Notes: generated from the letters alone by a model not told the origin. DNA of 64,000 nt from CAYVOV01 sp964453525 (GCA_964453525.1 CAYVOV010000004.1:1-64000), one strand, 5' to 3'. Positions 53,642 through 63,472 are shown, numbered from the stretch's first letter. A program made the numbers and translations.

Positions 53642-54220
53642 CTAGTGATGACTAACGTCTGACAGATTATCCGTTTGGATGCTGACGATTCCGTTCTCGT
53701 CGACCGTGTACTTAAACTGGCTATATTTCCAGGTGAGATAATCCGGGAAAAGGGAATTCTGGGGTGTAGGAAAGAGTGCCATATCATTTGTCGGTTCCGT
53801 AACCGGCGGAACGTCAGGCATTCTTTCCATTATCCTCATCCACTGCAGGGATTCCGTTACTACACTACGCTCATATTGTGCAACCATTGCCTGAACGTCC
53901 TCCAGCAGGGAGCCCGGGCCAGTCGGAGCCCCGGTCAGCACTGCGATAATTCCTTCAAGCGGATTTTTCGGTCCACTATCTGTTTTTGCGGCAGTTGCTG
54001 TAGCACCCGCTGTGCATACCAGTAAAATCGTGACAAGGAGCAGAGCGGCAGTCTGTCGTGCTACTGTGAACAGCTTCTTTCCCTCTTTGGCGGCCGGAAC
54101 CTTCTCTTGTTCCGCAAGAATTTGCGGCGTTTTGCAGTTCTTACAAGTATATACCTTACCGTATGGTACTGGCTCGGCAATGTATTTTCTCTCACCACAC
54201 TGAATGCATTCTATAATCAT
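53642..54220 (-). CDS. Zinc-ribbon, single-span membrane protein of unknown function
   Basis: A 192-residue protein. CIQCGERKY ... CKNC forms a zinc ribbon in the first 30 residues, and one membrane segment follows (about 56-80). The rest would lie outside the cell. The start at 54220 follows AAGGAAT; a longer frame to 54328 lacks a ribosome site. It is divergent from the STT3 gene with a copy of the 167-bp repeat between them. Confidence 0.6.
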   Translation of the reverse strand: MIIECIQCGERKYIAEPVPYGKVYTCKNCKTPQILAEQEKVPAAKEGKKLFTVARQTAALLLVTILLVCTAGATATAAKTDSGPKNPLEGIIAVLTGAPTGPGSLLEDVQAMVAQYERSVVTESLQWMRIMERMPDVPPVTEPTNDMALFPTPQNSLFPDYLTWKYSQFKYTVDENGIVSIQTDNLSDVSHH

Positions 54221-54416
54221 TATTCCTTTTCCATCTATCAGGCTATCAGGAGAAGAAGGTGTCTTCTTATGTGAATGCTTTGATTCTGAACGACACTTAA
54301 ATTTACTATTCTGAATGGGCGATAACAATCCTTCAAAAGAATGATTCTATCCGGTTGGCAAATCATCATTTTTGCTGATATAGAATGTCACTTTCTCCAT
54401 CGAGTCAGTTATGTCC

Positions 54417-54583
54417 CTTTTACTTAATCATGGTTGCACAGGCAACAATGAATATCAATATTTCTTTCGCCGCTGTGGTTTCCTTCGGCTTCGCTCAGGA
54501 CAGGCTAACTGCTCGTCATGAGCGACACGCATTCCCACTCACCCTGAGCTTTTCGAAGGGTCTCCAACTAAGATTGAGAAGAA
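54417..54583. repeat. ~167-bp dispersed repeat, copy 2
   Basis: Aligns with the reverse complement of 23459-23626 over its whole length with scattered changes. It lies between two divergent genes. No coding potential of its own. Confidence 0.8.
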
Positions 54584-54675
54584 CCGTTATGTCTGGTCTC
54601 TTGTCAAACAGGAGTGGCTGTGTAATACTAGGGTCAGTAAATATCACCCCCGGTCAAACTTAAAGTGCAGAGAAC

Positions 54676-57099
54676 GTGAATTTAAGTAGATTAAACCCGA
54701 AATTAATCGTTGCAGTAATACTGGTATTAGTCTTCGTTCTTGCCCTGAGTCTTCGGGTGTTTCTTCCTTATGACAGGGTGTTCAGTGATGAGGGGATAAA
54801 GTATACCAGTGCTGACGCTTATTATAATATGCGTCAAGTTGACAACTTTGCCTACAACTTCCCCGAACACACGGAGGTTGACCCCTACTTCACTTACCCC
54901 GGTGCCACGGGAGAGGTTAACGTTCGATTTTTCGGCTGGTTAACGTCCTTCCTCAGCTGGATTATCGGGCTGGGAGCACCAACAGAGCATACCATAGACC
55001 TTGTCGGTGTATATCTGCCAGCGGTGTTCGGTGCTCTTATTGTTATTCCCGTTTACTTCATCGGCAAAGAATTGTTTAATCGCTGGGTAGGACTGCTTTC
55101 GGCCGGTCTGATTGCAATACTGCCGGGAGAGTTTATAGGCCGGTCTATACTTGGCTTCAGCGATTATCATGTTCTGGAAGCACTGCTTACCACGGTGACG
55201 ATGATGTTTCTTGTGCTGGCGGTGAAGACGGCTAGCCGGCGTCAGGTGACCTTTGAAAATCTCAAAAATCTGGACTGGTCGATAATCAGAAAGCCATTTA
55301 TCTACAGCCTGCTTGCCGGTCTTTTTCTCGGACTTTACGTCCTTGCCTGGGCGGGGGCACTACTTTTTGTCTTTATAATTTTTCTGTATTTTGTAATCCA
55401 GTTTATAGTTGACCACCTGAGAAAGAAATCCACCGAATACCTCGGTATTGTCGGCGTTCCTCTTTTCCTGGTTACCCTGATAATAACAATGGTAAGCTTT
55501 GTGGACAGGCTTTATATTGCTTCGGTAGCAATCGCCCTGATTGCCCCTGTTGTCCTGGGAACTTTATCCTGGCTGATGGTGAAAAAGCGAATAAAAACAG
55601 GCTACTATCCGTTAATCCTGTTTGGACTGGGACTGGCTGGTATTGGTTTGTTCTATCTCGTCGCTCCCTCTTTGTTTCGTTCAATGATGATAAGTCTATC
55701 TAACTTCATCCCGCGGGGGGCGCATATTACAACAATTGAAATGCAGCCCCTTATCAGTCCAGCATATCAGAGTTCATACGGAAATATTTTCGCCATTGTC
55801 TGGGGAAATTATCCAGGGATGATACCCCTGAGCACAACCGGTTCCGGAACAGACTTCCAGGATATACTGGCTTTTATATCGACAAGCTTTTTCTTGAGTC
55901 TGGTTTCCCTCTGCATATTAATTTATCTTGTTTTCAAGCAGGGCGCTGGTGAGAAAATCATTCTGGTTATCTGGAGTCTGATAATACTGGTACTTAACCT
56001 TATACAGCGCCGATTCGGCTACTACTTTGCCGTGAATGTAGCGCTGCTTGTCGGCTACCTGGCGTGGAGAGTGCTTGAGCGTGGTGGGTTTAGAGAGACG
56101 GCTGCCGAAAAAGAGGAAAAGCCAGTTGAGGTAAGGAGAAGAGTACGGCAGAAAAAAGGTGATTCCTCGGTTATGGCCAGGCGTGCTGTTATGGCAATAG
56201 TCCTGATACTTGTCCTGGTGGTGGTTTATCCCTGGAACATTGAGCCAGCAACACAGGTTGCCAGCCAGGCACAGTATGCCCCCAGTGATGCCTGGGTAAG
56301 CTCACTCAAATGGATGAAAGAGAATACCCCCGAACCGTTCGGAGACCCCGATTCATATTATGATATATTTGAACTACCCCCGGCAGAGGAGGACTTTGAA
56401 TACCCTGAGTCTGCTTACGGCGTGCTGGCCTGGTGGGACTACGGGTACTGGATTACCCGTATTAGCCACCGGTTACCGACTGCAAATCCAAGCCAGGATC
56501 CGAAAGTTCTGACGGCTATAGCCTCTTTCTTCACCTCGCAGGACGAGGAATCAGCCGATGATATAATTCGAGAAATGGGCTCGGAGTATATAATAGTTGA
56601 CTATCAGACAGCTTACGTGAATCCGGTTACGATGGGTAGTAAGTTCCCGGCGATAGCAACCTGGGCGGGAGAAGCCATGAATAAATACTTTGATCTTTAC
56701 CTAGTGCCCGCTGAAGATGGGGAGCGCTGGATGTTGAGGCCGCTTTTCTATCCTGGATACTACAATTCAATGATTGTCAGGCTGTATAACTTTAATGGTG
56801 AGGCAGTAACCCCCGAGAGCGTATGGGTAATCTCCTACCAGGAAAGCACGGACAAGGCAGGTAATGTTTTCAAGCAGATTACCGGCGCGGAGCAGTTCGA
56901 GAGTTATGAAGCTGCCGAAGAATATCGTTCGAGCCAGGAGTCGCCAAATGTCAGGATAATCAGTCCCAATCCGATGATAAGCCCCGTATCGCTGGAGGCA
57001 CTTGAGCACTACGAACTGATTCACAGTTCGGAAGGTGGGATTGGGCTCGTGGACCAGACCTCGGTGCCGGAGGTAAAAATCTTTGAATATGTGGAGTGA
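54676..57099 (+). CDS. STT3/AglB-type oligosaccharyltransferase
   Basis: An 807-residue protein with about 13 membrane spans followed by a large outer domain. The hallmark WWDYG is at residues 586-590, where STT3, AglB and PglB bind the acceptor Asn sequon. An acidic metal site motif is near D47 (DAYYNMR) in the first outer loop. It would move a lipid-linked glycan to Asn in exported proteins. The start is a GTG with weak upstream purines. A GT2, a GT-C-like membrane protein, a methyltransferase and heptose and epimerase genes follow or lie close, in support of a glycosylation locus. Confidence 0.92.
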   Translation: MNLSRLNPKLIVAVILVLVFVLALSLRVFLPYDRVFSDEGIKYTSADAYYNMRQVDNFAYNFPEHTEVDPYFTYPGATGEVNVRFFGWLTSFLSWIIGLGAPTEHTIDLVGVYLPAVFGALIVIPVYFIGKELFNRWVGLLSAGLIAILPGEFIGRSILGFSDYHVLEALLTTVTMMFLVLAVKTASRRQVTFENLKNLDWSIIRKPFIYSLLAGLFLGLYVLAWAGALLFVFIIFLYFVIQFIVDHLRKKSTEYLGIVGVPLFLVTLIITMVSFVDRLYIASVAIALIAPVVLGTLSWLMVKKRIKTGYYPLILFGLGLAGIGLFYLVAPSLFRSMMISLSNFIPRGAHITTIEMQPLISPAYQSSYGNIFAIVWGNYPGMIPLSTTGSGTDFQDILAFISTSFFLSLVSLCILIYLVFKQGAGEKIILVIWSLIILVLNLIQRRFGYYFAVNVALLVGYLAWRVLERGGFRETAAEKEEKPVEVRRRVRQKKGDSSVMARRAVMAIVLILVLVVVYPWNIEPATQVASQAQYAPSDAWVSSLKWMKENTPEPFGDPDSYYDIFELPPAEEDFEYPESAYGVLAWWDYGYWITRISHRLPTANPSQDPKVLTAIASFFTSQDEESADDIIREMGSEYIIVDYQTAYVNPVTMGSKFPAIATWAGEAMNKYFDLYLVPAEDGERWMLRPLFYPGYYNSMIVRLYNFNGEAVTPESVWVISYQESTDKAGNVFKQITGAEQFESYEAAEEYRSSQESPNVRIISPNPMISPVSLEALEHYELIHSSEGGIGLVDQTSVPEVKIFEYVE

Positions 57100-57145
57100 A
57101 CCGCCGTAATTTTCTTTTTAGTATTGATACTTTGCAGGCTTGAAA

Positions 57146-58654
57146 ATGATACGGCAAATAGTGCGTTCAGAATACCTGAAGTTAATCCCGCTGATGGCGC
57201 TGGCATTCTACATCGCTTTCATCCCGCACCTGTCTTATCCATATCCTTTACATGTCGATGAATGGGTTCATCTTGCCCGCTCCAACGCAATGATTGCAGC
57301 AAGCAGCCCTTCTATTGCCGACCCCTTGCTCGGTGGAAACTCCCTTGGTATAAGCTCCAATCTGGAAGCCGGTTACCAGCTATTCTTGGCGGTTTTCCAG
57401 ACCATCAGTGGTATTTCCTGGGTGAATATCTTCAGATACTTTCCGGCTATAGTTTTCATGATTACCGTCTTGTCCGTTTATGTAATGGCCCGGAGAGAGG
57501 GATTTGGCTGGGAGGCTGCCTTCTTGACCTGCCTGATACCTACTACAGTGGGAATACTGGGACCGGCGTTCCTTGTCCCGGTATCGATGGGACTGCTCTT
57601 TACTCCTCTGCTCCTCTTTCTGGCCCTTAATCATAGGAACCTGTGGACTTACCTGCTGATATTTGTCCTGATTTGTTTTCTCCTTGCCATACACGCTCCC
57701 TCGGCAATCTTTCCCATAATCGTGCTCTTCCCCTATATCCTGCTTAATTTCAAGGGTAACTTCAGGCACAGCCTGGGACTCATCCTGGCGTTGTTGCTCC
57801 CGTTTTTCATAGTGTTCCCCTGGATAATTACCATGCTTCTGCCTACATTCAGAGACCTGTTTTCACAGACCTCTCACTCGGAATATGTCCTGCTGCCGCG
57901 GGTTATTCAGGAATATGGCTATTTGCCTGTTGGTCTGTGCATGCTGGGTATTTTTTCGCTGGCAGTAAAAGGCGGCAGGAAATACTACGGGCTGATACTG
58001 GGGCTGCTTGCTTTACTGCTAATGCTGGTTAGCTATTATTCTTTCAATTATGGAGTCTGGATACTGTATGAGCGGGGTCTGATCTATATGATGCTTGTAA
58101 TGAGTGTCATTGCCGGGGCCGGGTTGATGGCGATTAAGACTCTGAAACTGCCGGAGAGATTTAACAACTGGCTGAAAGTGCCTTTCATCACTGAAAATGC
58201 AGGCAGGCTCCTGAGTTTTGTTCTTATCGTGGTAATACTGTGGGTGACTATCCCGGCGCGTCTGAACACTCCTTATTATCAGATGATTGATGATGAGGAC
58301 TACCGGGCTATTACCTGGATTCAGAATAACGTCGGTGATGATTATAGAAGAGCAATACTCGACCCATGGAAGGCTACCGCTTTTGCTGCCCTTACCGGTA
58401 AACCTGTTTATACAAGGATACATTCCTATCCAGTGGATATAGACAGGGAAGCCTATGCTTTTATCAGAGGTGGCAGCATTAACACTTCATTCTTAAAGGG
58501 AAATAGTATATCTATTGTCTATACCCGGGTCTATAATGGACCTTTCGAAGGAAATGTTGTATACAAGAGCGGTAATCCTGACCTGGTGGAGGTGGCAGAC
58601 AACATTTACCTGCTGAAAGAACCTGAGGAGTCAGGCGCTGAAGGTGGACCTTAG
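57146..58654 (+). CDS. Polytopic membrane protein, GT-C glycosyltransferase-like
   Basis: A 502-residue protein with about ten membrane spans and a C-terminal tail of about 100 residues outside. An early HVDEWVHLARS segment places acidic residues in the first outer loop, as in GT-C glycosyltransferases that use lipid-phosphate sugars. The start ATG follows AGG at 7 bases; a TTG at 57140 is possible. Co-directional with STT3, 46 bases after it, so probably the same transcript. Confidence 0.65.
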   Translation: MIRQIVRSEYLKLIPLMALAFYIAFIPHLSYPYPLHVDEWVHLARSNAMIAASSPSIADPLLGGNSLGISSNLEAGYQLFLAVFQTISGISWVNIFRYFPAIVFMITVLSVYVMARREGFGWEAAFLTCLIPTTVGILGPAFLVPVSMGLLFTPLLLFLALNHRNLWTYLLIFVLICFLLAIHAPSAIFPIIVLFPYILLNFKGNFRHSLGLILALLLPFFIVFPWIITMLLPTFRDLFSQTSHSEYVLLPRVIQEYGYLPVGLCMLGIFSLAVKGGRKYYGLILGLLALLLMLVSYYSFNYGVWILYERGLIYMMLVMSVIAGAGLMAIKTLKLPERFNNWLKVPFITENAGRLLSFVLIVVILWVTIPARLNTPYYQMIDDEDYRAITWIQNNVGDDYRRAILDPWKATAFAALTGKPVYTRIHSYPVDIDREAYAFIRGGSINTSFLKGNSISIVYTRVYNGPFEGNVVYKSGNPDLVEVADNIYLLKEPEESGAEGGP

Positions 58655-58712
58655 CTCTGGTTATCCCGGGTGAATTCGAATCACTTAAAGAGTTCTGAAA
58701 AAGAATTTGCTG

Positions 58713-59531
58713 ATGATTAATAGCAATCTGACAAACAAAGAAAAAGCTTCTGCTTTGAGGCAGGTGGCCGGGTTATTCGGCCCGGCGGGCCAAAAAACTA
58801 TACTTGTCGAAAATTTCAGAAAGCACGTATATGAGATGAGTACCATTCTTGAGAAGTGCGGGCAGAGTGGTAAGGTGCTGGATGTAGGCGGCGGAATGGG
58901 TGTAAACCTCTTATCTCTACGAAAGTTATATCAATCACTTGAACTCCATTTAATCGATCGTTTTGAGGAATATACCGGAGAGAACCGGATGGGGTCGAGT
59001 GTGGACGGGTTAAAGTTGATGAGGGACTCTGATATATCGGTTGTGTCCCAGGATTTCTGGCAGAACCCGGCTCTGCCTTATGAATCCGGATTTTTTGATG
59101 TGGTTACCTGTCTCGACGTGGTGGAGCACCTGCCCGGGCATCCGCTAAAGCTGCTGGCTGAGATACGTAGAGTATTGAAGGAGGGGGGCTATTTCATCCT
59201 CGGTGGTCCGAATTCTATCAGCCTGCTTAAAAGGGTCATGCTACTTTTTGGCAGGTATCCCTACTCCTCACCCCTGGAACTATGGTGTTCTGACGAATAC
59301 TTTTCTCACTATAGAGAATACAGCCCTGATGAATATCGGCAACTCCTCGAAATGTCTCAGTTCACTGAAGTTAGAACCGTGATGCTGGCCGAGCCTTCGA
59401 GTCGTTATCAGCCTCGGGAAGGTGGGTTTTTCGGGTTATTAGTAGCCGCCGGTATTTGGATGATATATTTCGCAACTCTTATTTTCCCGGGACTGAGACC
59501 AACGGTTTACTGCATAGCCAGGAAGTCCTGA
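58713..59531 (+). CDS. Class I SAM-dependent methyltransferase
   Basis: A 272-residue methyltransferase. SAM-binding motif I is VLDVGGGMG, with DVVTCLDVVEHLPGHP (motif IV region) and EGGYFILGG after it. The C-terminal segment has one hydrophobic stretch that could touch the membrane. It follows the GT-C-like gene by about 60 bases and may modify the glycan or its lipid. The start could also be a TTG at 58707. Confidence 0.8.
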   Translation: MINSNLTNKEKASALRQVAGLFGPAGQKTILVENFRKHVYEMSTILEKCGQSGKVLDVGGGMGVNLLSLRKLYQSLELHLIDRFEEYTGENRMGSSVDGLKLMRDSDISVVSQDFWQNPALPYESGFFDVVTCLDVVEHLPGHPLKLLAEIRRVLKEGGYFILGGPNSISLLKRVMLLFGRYPYSSPLELWCSDEYFSHYREYSPDEYRQLLEMSQFTEVRTVMLAEPSSRYQPREGGFFGLLVAAGIWMIYFATLIFPGLRPTVYCIARKS

Positions 59532-59745
59532 TTTAAGGCAAGGCAAGCTCGTTTATTGACTCGTCAGGAAGTGGGATAAGTAATATTTCGCTGTTCTTCT
59601 CCAGTATTTCCTCCATCAAAAAGTTGCTTTCAATGTGTTATTGCCGGCAGGCGATATTGTGGATATATTAGCTAGAATGGGATATAATTAAACGTAATTA
59701 TTTAGCTGGCATGCTGGTCGCGATTAATAGTAATAGCGGGTATGT

Positions 59746-60339
59746 ATGGATAAATCAGAATCTCTACAAAATGAAATTGCCAGAAGGTTGGAAGAAAGCG
59801 TTCGAATAAAGCGTGCCATTGCCGAGAGTAAAATAACGGGGATAGCAAGCATAGTCAATCTAATTGTCGCATCACTCAGGGCGGGTGGTAAGGTAGTCTT
59901 GTTCGGCAATGGCGGCAGCGCTGCCGATGCCCAGCACATCGCCGGAGAACTGGTGGGTAAATTGCTACTCGAAAGGCAGGCGTTACCGGCAATAGCTCTG
60001 AGCACAAATACTTCCATACTAACTGCTTTAGCCAATGACTACGGTTATGAGACCGTTTTCAGCCGCCAGGTAGAAGCGCTGGTTGACGAGAATGATGTTG
60101 TCATCGGCATCAGTACCAGCGGTAATTCGCCGAGTGTGACTGAGGCAATAAAGGCGGCGATAGCAAAGGGTGCTAAGACCGCAGGTTTAACCGGAGGTAG
60201 TGGCGGTACGCTGGCTGAAGTGGCAGACCTGGTGATTATAGTGCCCTCGGAAGTTACTCCCAGAATTCAGGAAGCTCATATCACCATCGGACATATTATT
60301 TGTGAAATGGTGGAGAAAGAGCTGGCGAGCACAGGCTGA
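59746..60339 (+). CDS. gmhA: Sedoheptulose-7-phosphate isomerase
   Basis: A 197-residue SIS-domain enzyme. FGNGGSAADAQHIAGELVG and ISTSGNSPSV are the sugar-phosphate loops; the TLAEVADLVIIVPS and IQEAHITIGHIICE blocks match GmhA. It makes D-glycero-D-manno-heptose 7-phosphate, the first heptose step. A TATAAT at 59683 may be part of its promoter. The heptose bisphosphatase follows 24 bases later. Confidence 0.92.
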   Translation: MDKSESLQNEIARRLEESVRIKRAIAESKITGIASIVNLIVASLRAGGKVVLFGNGGSAADAQHIAGELVGKLLLERQALPAIALSTNTSILTALANDYGYETVFSRQVEALVDENDVVIGISTSGNSPSVTEAIKAAIAKGAKTAGLTGGSGGTLAEVADLVIIVPSEVTPRIQEAHITIGHIICEMVEKELASTG

Positions 60340-60363
60340 TTTCCATCAAACGAAAGGTCATTC

Positions 60364-60930
60364 GTGGAGAAAGCTGTTTTTCTGGATAGGGACGGGACTA
60401 TCATTGAAGATGCCGGATATATCGGTGAGATTGAAAGGGTTAGATTTTTACCGGGGGTTGGTGAAGCCATAAGATTGTTAAATGAAAGTTGTTTTAAAGT
60501 AATCGTAATTACCAATCAGGCTGGTGTTGCCCGGGGATATTTCAGCGAGGAGGCGGTACAGGAAGTAAATACCTTTATCAGGGAATCACTGGCTCAAGAA
60601 GCGGCATTGATTGATAGCTTCTATTATTGCCCGCATCATGTGGAGGGTGTTATCGAGGAATATCGCAAAGAGTGCTACTGCCGTAAACCCAATCCAGGCA
60701 TGATAGAAAAGGCTGTCCATGATTTTAATATCGATCTTAAACAGTCCTTTGTAATTGGTGATAAAAGCAGTGATATTGAAGCTGGGTCCAGGGCGGGATG
60801 CCGAACAATTTTCCTTTCCAGACAGGACTTTCCGGATAGTGAGGGAAATAGTGCTGTAGTATCCGATTTTATTGCTCCCGGTCTGTATGAAGCAGCAAAA
60901 TGGCTGGTGAAAGCCGGTCTGGAAGGTTAG
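60364..60930 (+). CDS. gmhB: D-glycero-D-manno-heptose-1,7-bisphosphate 7-phosphatase
   Basis: A 188-residue HAD phosphatase. The nucleophile motif is FLDRDGTI, the second and third motifs are VITNQAG and KPNPGMIEKA, and the zinc site C-x-H ... C-x-C is in YCPHH and ECYCRK. It acts after GmhA in heptose nucleotide synthesis. The kinase and nucleotidyltransferase (HldE) are not here. GTG start. A broken fucose-synthase gene follows at once. Confidence 0.93.
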   Translation: MEKAVFLDRDGTIIEDAGYIGEIERVRFLPGVGEAIRLLNESCFKVIVITNQAGVARGYFSEEAVQEVNTFIRESLAQEAALIDSFYYCPHHVEGVIEEYRKECYCRKPNPGMIEKAVHDFNIDLKQSFVIGDKSSDIEAGSRAGCRTIFLSRQDFPDSEGNSAVVSDFIAPGLYEAAKWLVKAGLEG

Positions 60931-60941
60931 TTCCCGGGGCG

Positions 60942-61172
60942 GACATATCGATTAAAGAACTGGCGCTGATAATAAAAGAAGCCGTTGGTTTCTAGGGGAG
61001 GGCAGTCTTCGATGAAACGAAACCTGACGGTACGCCACGAAAGCTTCTGGATGCCGGTAAAATCACTCGGCTGGGATGGTCGCCGAAAATCCCCCTTGCG
61101 GATGGTGTCCGGCAGACCTGCCGGTGGTTCAAGGTTCAGCCTGAAAGTAACTTGATGGAGAAGAGCCAATGA
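60942..61172 (+). pseudogene. C-terminal remnant of a GDP-L-fucose synthase-like gene
   Basis: A 77-codon frame reads like the end of Fcl: DISIKELALIIKEAVGF, a TAG at 60993, then FDETKPDGTPRKLLDAGKI and LGWSPKIPLADG, ending at a TGA that overlaps the next ATG. The N-terminal two-thirds, with the NADP site and catalytic triad, are gone. The match to Fcl C-termini is strong. Confidence 0.85.
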
Positions 61173-62101
61173 GAATATTAGTTACCGGAGCCGCTGGTTA
61201 TATTGGTTCAGTCCTGGTGCCGATACTGCTGAAGCAGGGACATGAAGTTACCGCCGTCGATAATTTCCTGTATAATCAGCCGTCTTTACTCGATTGCTGT
61301 AATGATAAAAAGCTGACGGTTATTCGCGGTGACTCCCGCAACGAAGCGCTGATTTCAGAATGTTTGAAAGGCGTTGAGGTAATTTTCCCCCTTGCCTGCC
61401 TGACAGGAGCGCCACTTTGTGATAAAGACCCGCTTGCTGCAAGGCAGGTCAACCTTGATGCTATTAATATGATACTTGAGTTGCGTAATCAGGAACAAAA
61501 GATTATCTTCCCGAATACCAACAGCGGCTACGGAGTAGGGCAGGAGGGGGTCTATTGCACTGAAGAATCTCCGCTGAACCCGGTTTCTTTGTACGGTAAA
61601 CTGAAGGTGGAAGCGGAAAAACTCATCCTTGAGGCGGGCAATAGTATTACCTTGCGGCTGGCTACGGTTTTTGGTATCAGCCCGCGGATGCGCCTTGACC
61701 TGCTGGTAAACGATTTTGTTTACCGGGCGGTTACCGACCGCTTTATAATCCTGTTTGAAGCCCATTTTAAGAGAAACTACATACATATTCGGGATGTGGT
61801 GAAAGCATTTATCCACTGTATGGAACATTTCGACGATATGAAGAATGAGCCTTACAATGTCGGCTTGAGCGACGCTAATTTAAGTAAATGGGAACTCTGT
61901 GAAGAGATTAAGAAGCAAATTCCGGACTTCTACTTCGTTGAGGCAGAAGTCGGCGAAGACCCCGATAAAAGAAACTATATTGTAAGCAATACCAAGATTG
62001 AAGCAACCGGATTCAAGCCGGATTATTCGCTTCAAGACGGAATCGCCGAATTAATAAAGGGATACCAGATAATAAGAAGAAATCAGTTCAGTAATATATA
62101 A
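61169..62101 (+). CDS. NAD-dependent sugar-nucleotide epimerase/dehydratase (extended SDR)
   Basis: A 310-residue extended SDR. The NAD loop is VTGAAGYIGSVLVPIL, the catalytic Tyr and Lys are in LYGKLK (YxxxK), and the Ser/Thr region is in PNTNSGYGVG. It is related to GDP- or UDP-sugar epimerases; the exact sugar is not clear. ATGA overlaps the dead fucose-synthase piece at its start, and its 3' end overlaps a broken epimerase fragment on the other strand. Confidence 0.85.
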   Translation: MRILVTGAAGYIGSVLVPILLKQGHEVTAVDNFLYNQPSLLDCCNDKKLTVIRGDSRNEALISECLKGVEVIFPLACLTGAPLCDKDPLAARQVNLDAINMILELRNQEQKIIFPNTNSGYGVGQEGVYCTEESPLNPVSLYGKLKVEAEKLILEAGNSITLRLATVFGISPRMRLDLLVNDFVYRAVTDRFIILFEAHFKRNYIHIRDVVKAFIHCMEHFDDMKNEPYNVGLSDANLSKWELCEEIKKQIPDFYFVEAEVGEDPDKRNYIVSNTKIEATGFKPDYSLQDGIAELIKGYQIIRRNQFSNI

Positions 62102-62190
62102 CTGTGTACCCTGTGCCCCCGTTTTCTTAGCTCGTGGACAAGATTGGAACCTGTGAAGCCACGCCCGCCGGTAACAAGTATTTTAGCCAT
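62083..62190 (-). pseudogene. N-terminal remnant of an NAD-dependent epimerase gene
   Basis: A start ATG with GGAGG just upstream, two bases after the wecB stop, opens MAKILVTGGRGFTGSNLVHE and ten further good residues; at 62101 the sequence runs into the end of the opposite gene and soon stops. It is a genuine gene start cut off by a rearrangement. Confidence 0.85.
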
Positions 62191-62191
62191 C

Positions 62192-63271
62192 TTATCCTCC
62201 AGCTATTATATTGACTATCCTCTCTCCGGCTTTCCCGTCACCAAAGGGATTTTGCCAGTCGTTGGTCCTATCGAGCATTATCCGGATACACTCCATTATT
62301 TTACCCGGCGATACACCAGCCAGGATGTTGGCGCCGACTTCTAATGTCTCCGGCCTTTCAGTATTATCTCTTAACGTAACACAGGGAACATGGAGAATGC
62401 ATGCTTCCTCCTGAACACCGCCGGAGTCGGTCAGGATAAGCCCGGCATTGCTTTCAAGCTGGAGGAAGTCCAGATAATCTACCGGCTCAATCAGGGTAAG
62501 GTTTGGCGTTTTCAGATTAAATTCGCTCATCTGTTTTCTGGAGTGGGGATGGATGGGGTAGACTGCGGGTAAACTGTATTTTTCAACCGCTTTAATCAGC
62601 CCGTCCAGAACTGAAGTAAACCTCTCTCTGTTATCGACATTTTCCTGGCGGTGGAGGGTGATTAGAAAATATTCCTCCGGCCGTAAGTGCAGAGTTTGGA
62701 GAATTTTACTCTGCTCTCTGGATAGCTCCAGATTCTGGTAAGCGGCATCGACGATTGTATTGCCGGTGACGTATATTTTTTCTCCGGCGATACCTTCACC
62801 AAGCAGAGTTGCTCTGGCTTTCTCGGTTGGGGCGAAAAGATAATGGGAACAGTGGTCAATCAGAATCCGGTTTATTTCTTCAGGCATATTTGTATCATAG
62901 CTGCGCAGTCCAGCCTCGATATGTCCGATTTTGATTTGGAGCTTGGCAGCGGCAAGAGCACCGGCGAGTACAGAGTTGGTATCACCTTCGACAAGAGCAA
63001 TATCGACGTCTTCTTCCTGTAAGACTTTCTCCGCGCCAACCATTATTTTTGCTGTTTGTTCGGCATGGGAGCCTGAACCAGCTTCAATATTGTACCTGGC
63101 CTGGGGAAGCATCAGTTGTTCAAAAAGGGCTTTGTCAAGATTGTACGAATAGTGCTGGCCGGTATGAAGGATAAAGAAGTCTGCCCCTGACTTTTCCAGT
63201 TCTCTTATAATCGGTGCCATCTTTATAATTTCAGGTCGAGTTCCGAGAATTACAGCAATCTTCAGAGTCAT
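62192..63271 (-). CDS. wecB: UDP-N-acetylglucosamine 2-epimerase (non-hydrolysing)
   Basis: A 359-residue WecB-family enzyme, interconverting UDP-GlcNAc and UDP-ManNAc. Motifs are GTRPEIIKMAPII at the start, HIEAGLRS, LHRQENVDN and LTDSGGVQEEA. It supplies ManNAc units for surface glycans. Its stop is joined by one base to the start of the broken epimerase gene, so the two once formed an operon. Confidence 0.94.
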   Translation of the reverse strand: MTLKIAVILGTRPEIIKMAPIIRELEKSGADFFILHTGQHYSYNLDKALFEQLMLPQARYNIEAGSGSHAEQTAKIMVGAEKVLQEEDVDIALVEGDTNSVLAGALAAAKLQIKIGHIEAGLRSYDTNMPEEINRILIDHCSHYLFAPTEKARATLLGEGIAGEKIYVTGNTIVDAAYQNLELSREQSKILQTLHLRPEEYFLITLHRQENVDNRERFTSVLDGLIKAVEKYSLPAVYPIHPHSRKQMSEFNLKTPNLTLIEPVDYLDFLQLESNAGLILTDSGGVQEEACILHVPCVTLRDNTERPETLEVGANILAGVSPGKIMECIRIMLDRTNDWQNPFGDGKAGERIVNIIAGG

Positions 63272-63472
63272 TTATTCCTCAACTTTCGGCAGCCTGAATA
63301 CAGCGTCACCTGTATTTCCGCAATATACTCCGGGTTCAATTACCTCATTCTTTCTTTGTGACCGGCTATCATCTCTCCGTGCAGAGGTTCTGCATGTTAT
63401 TCGTCACCGGGATTTTAGTCCTTGGTTTGATTTCTGGCATTTCTTGAGGAGTAGTAGTAGAATGAATCAGAA

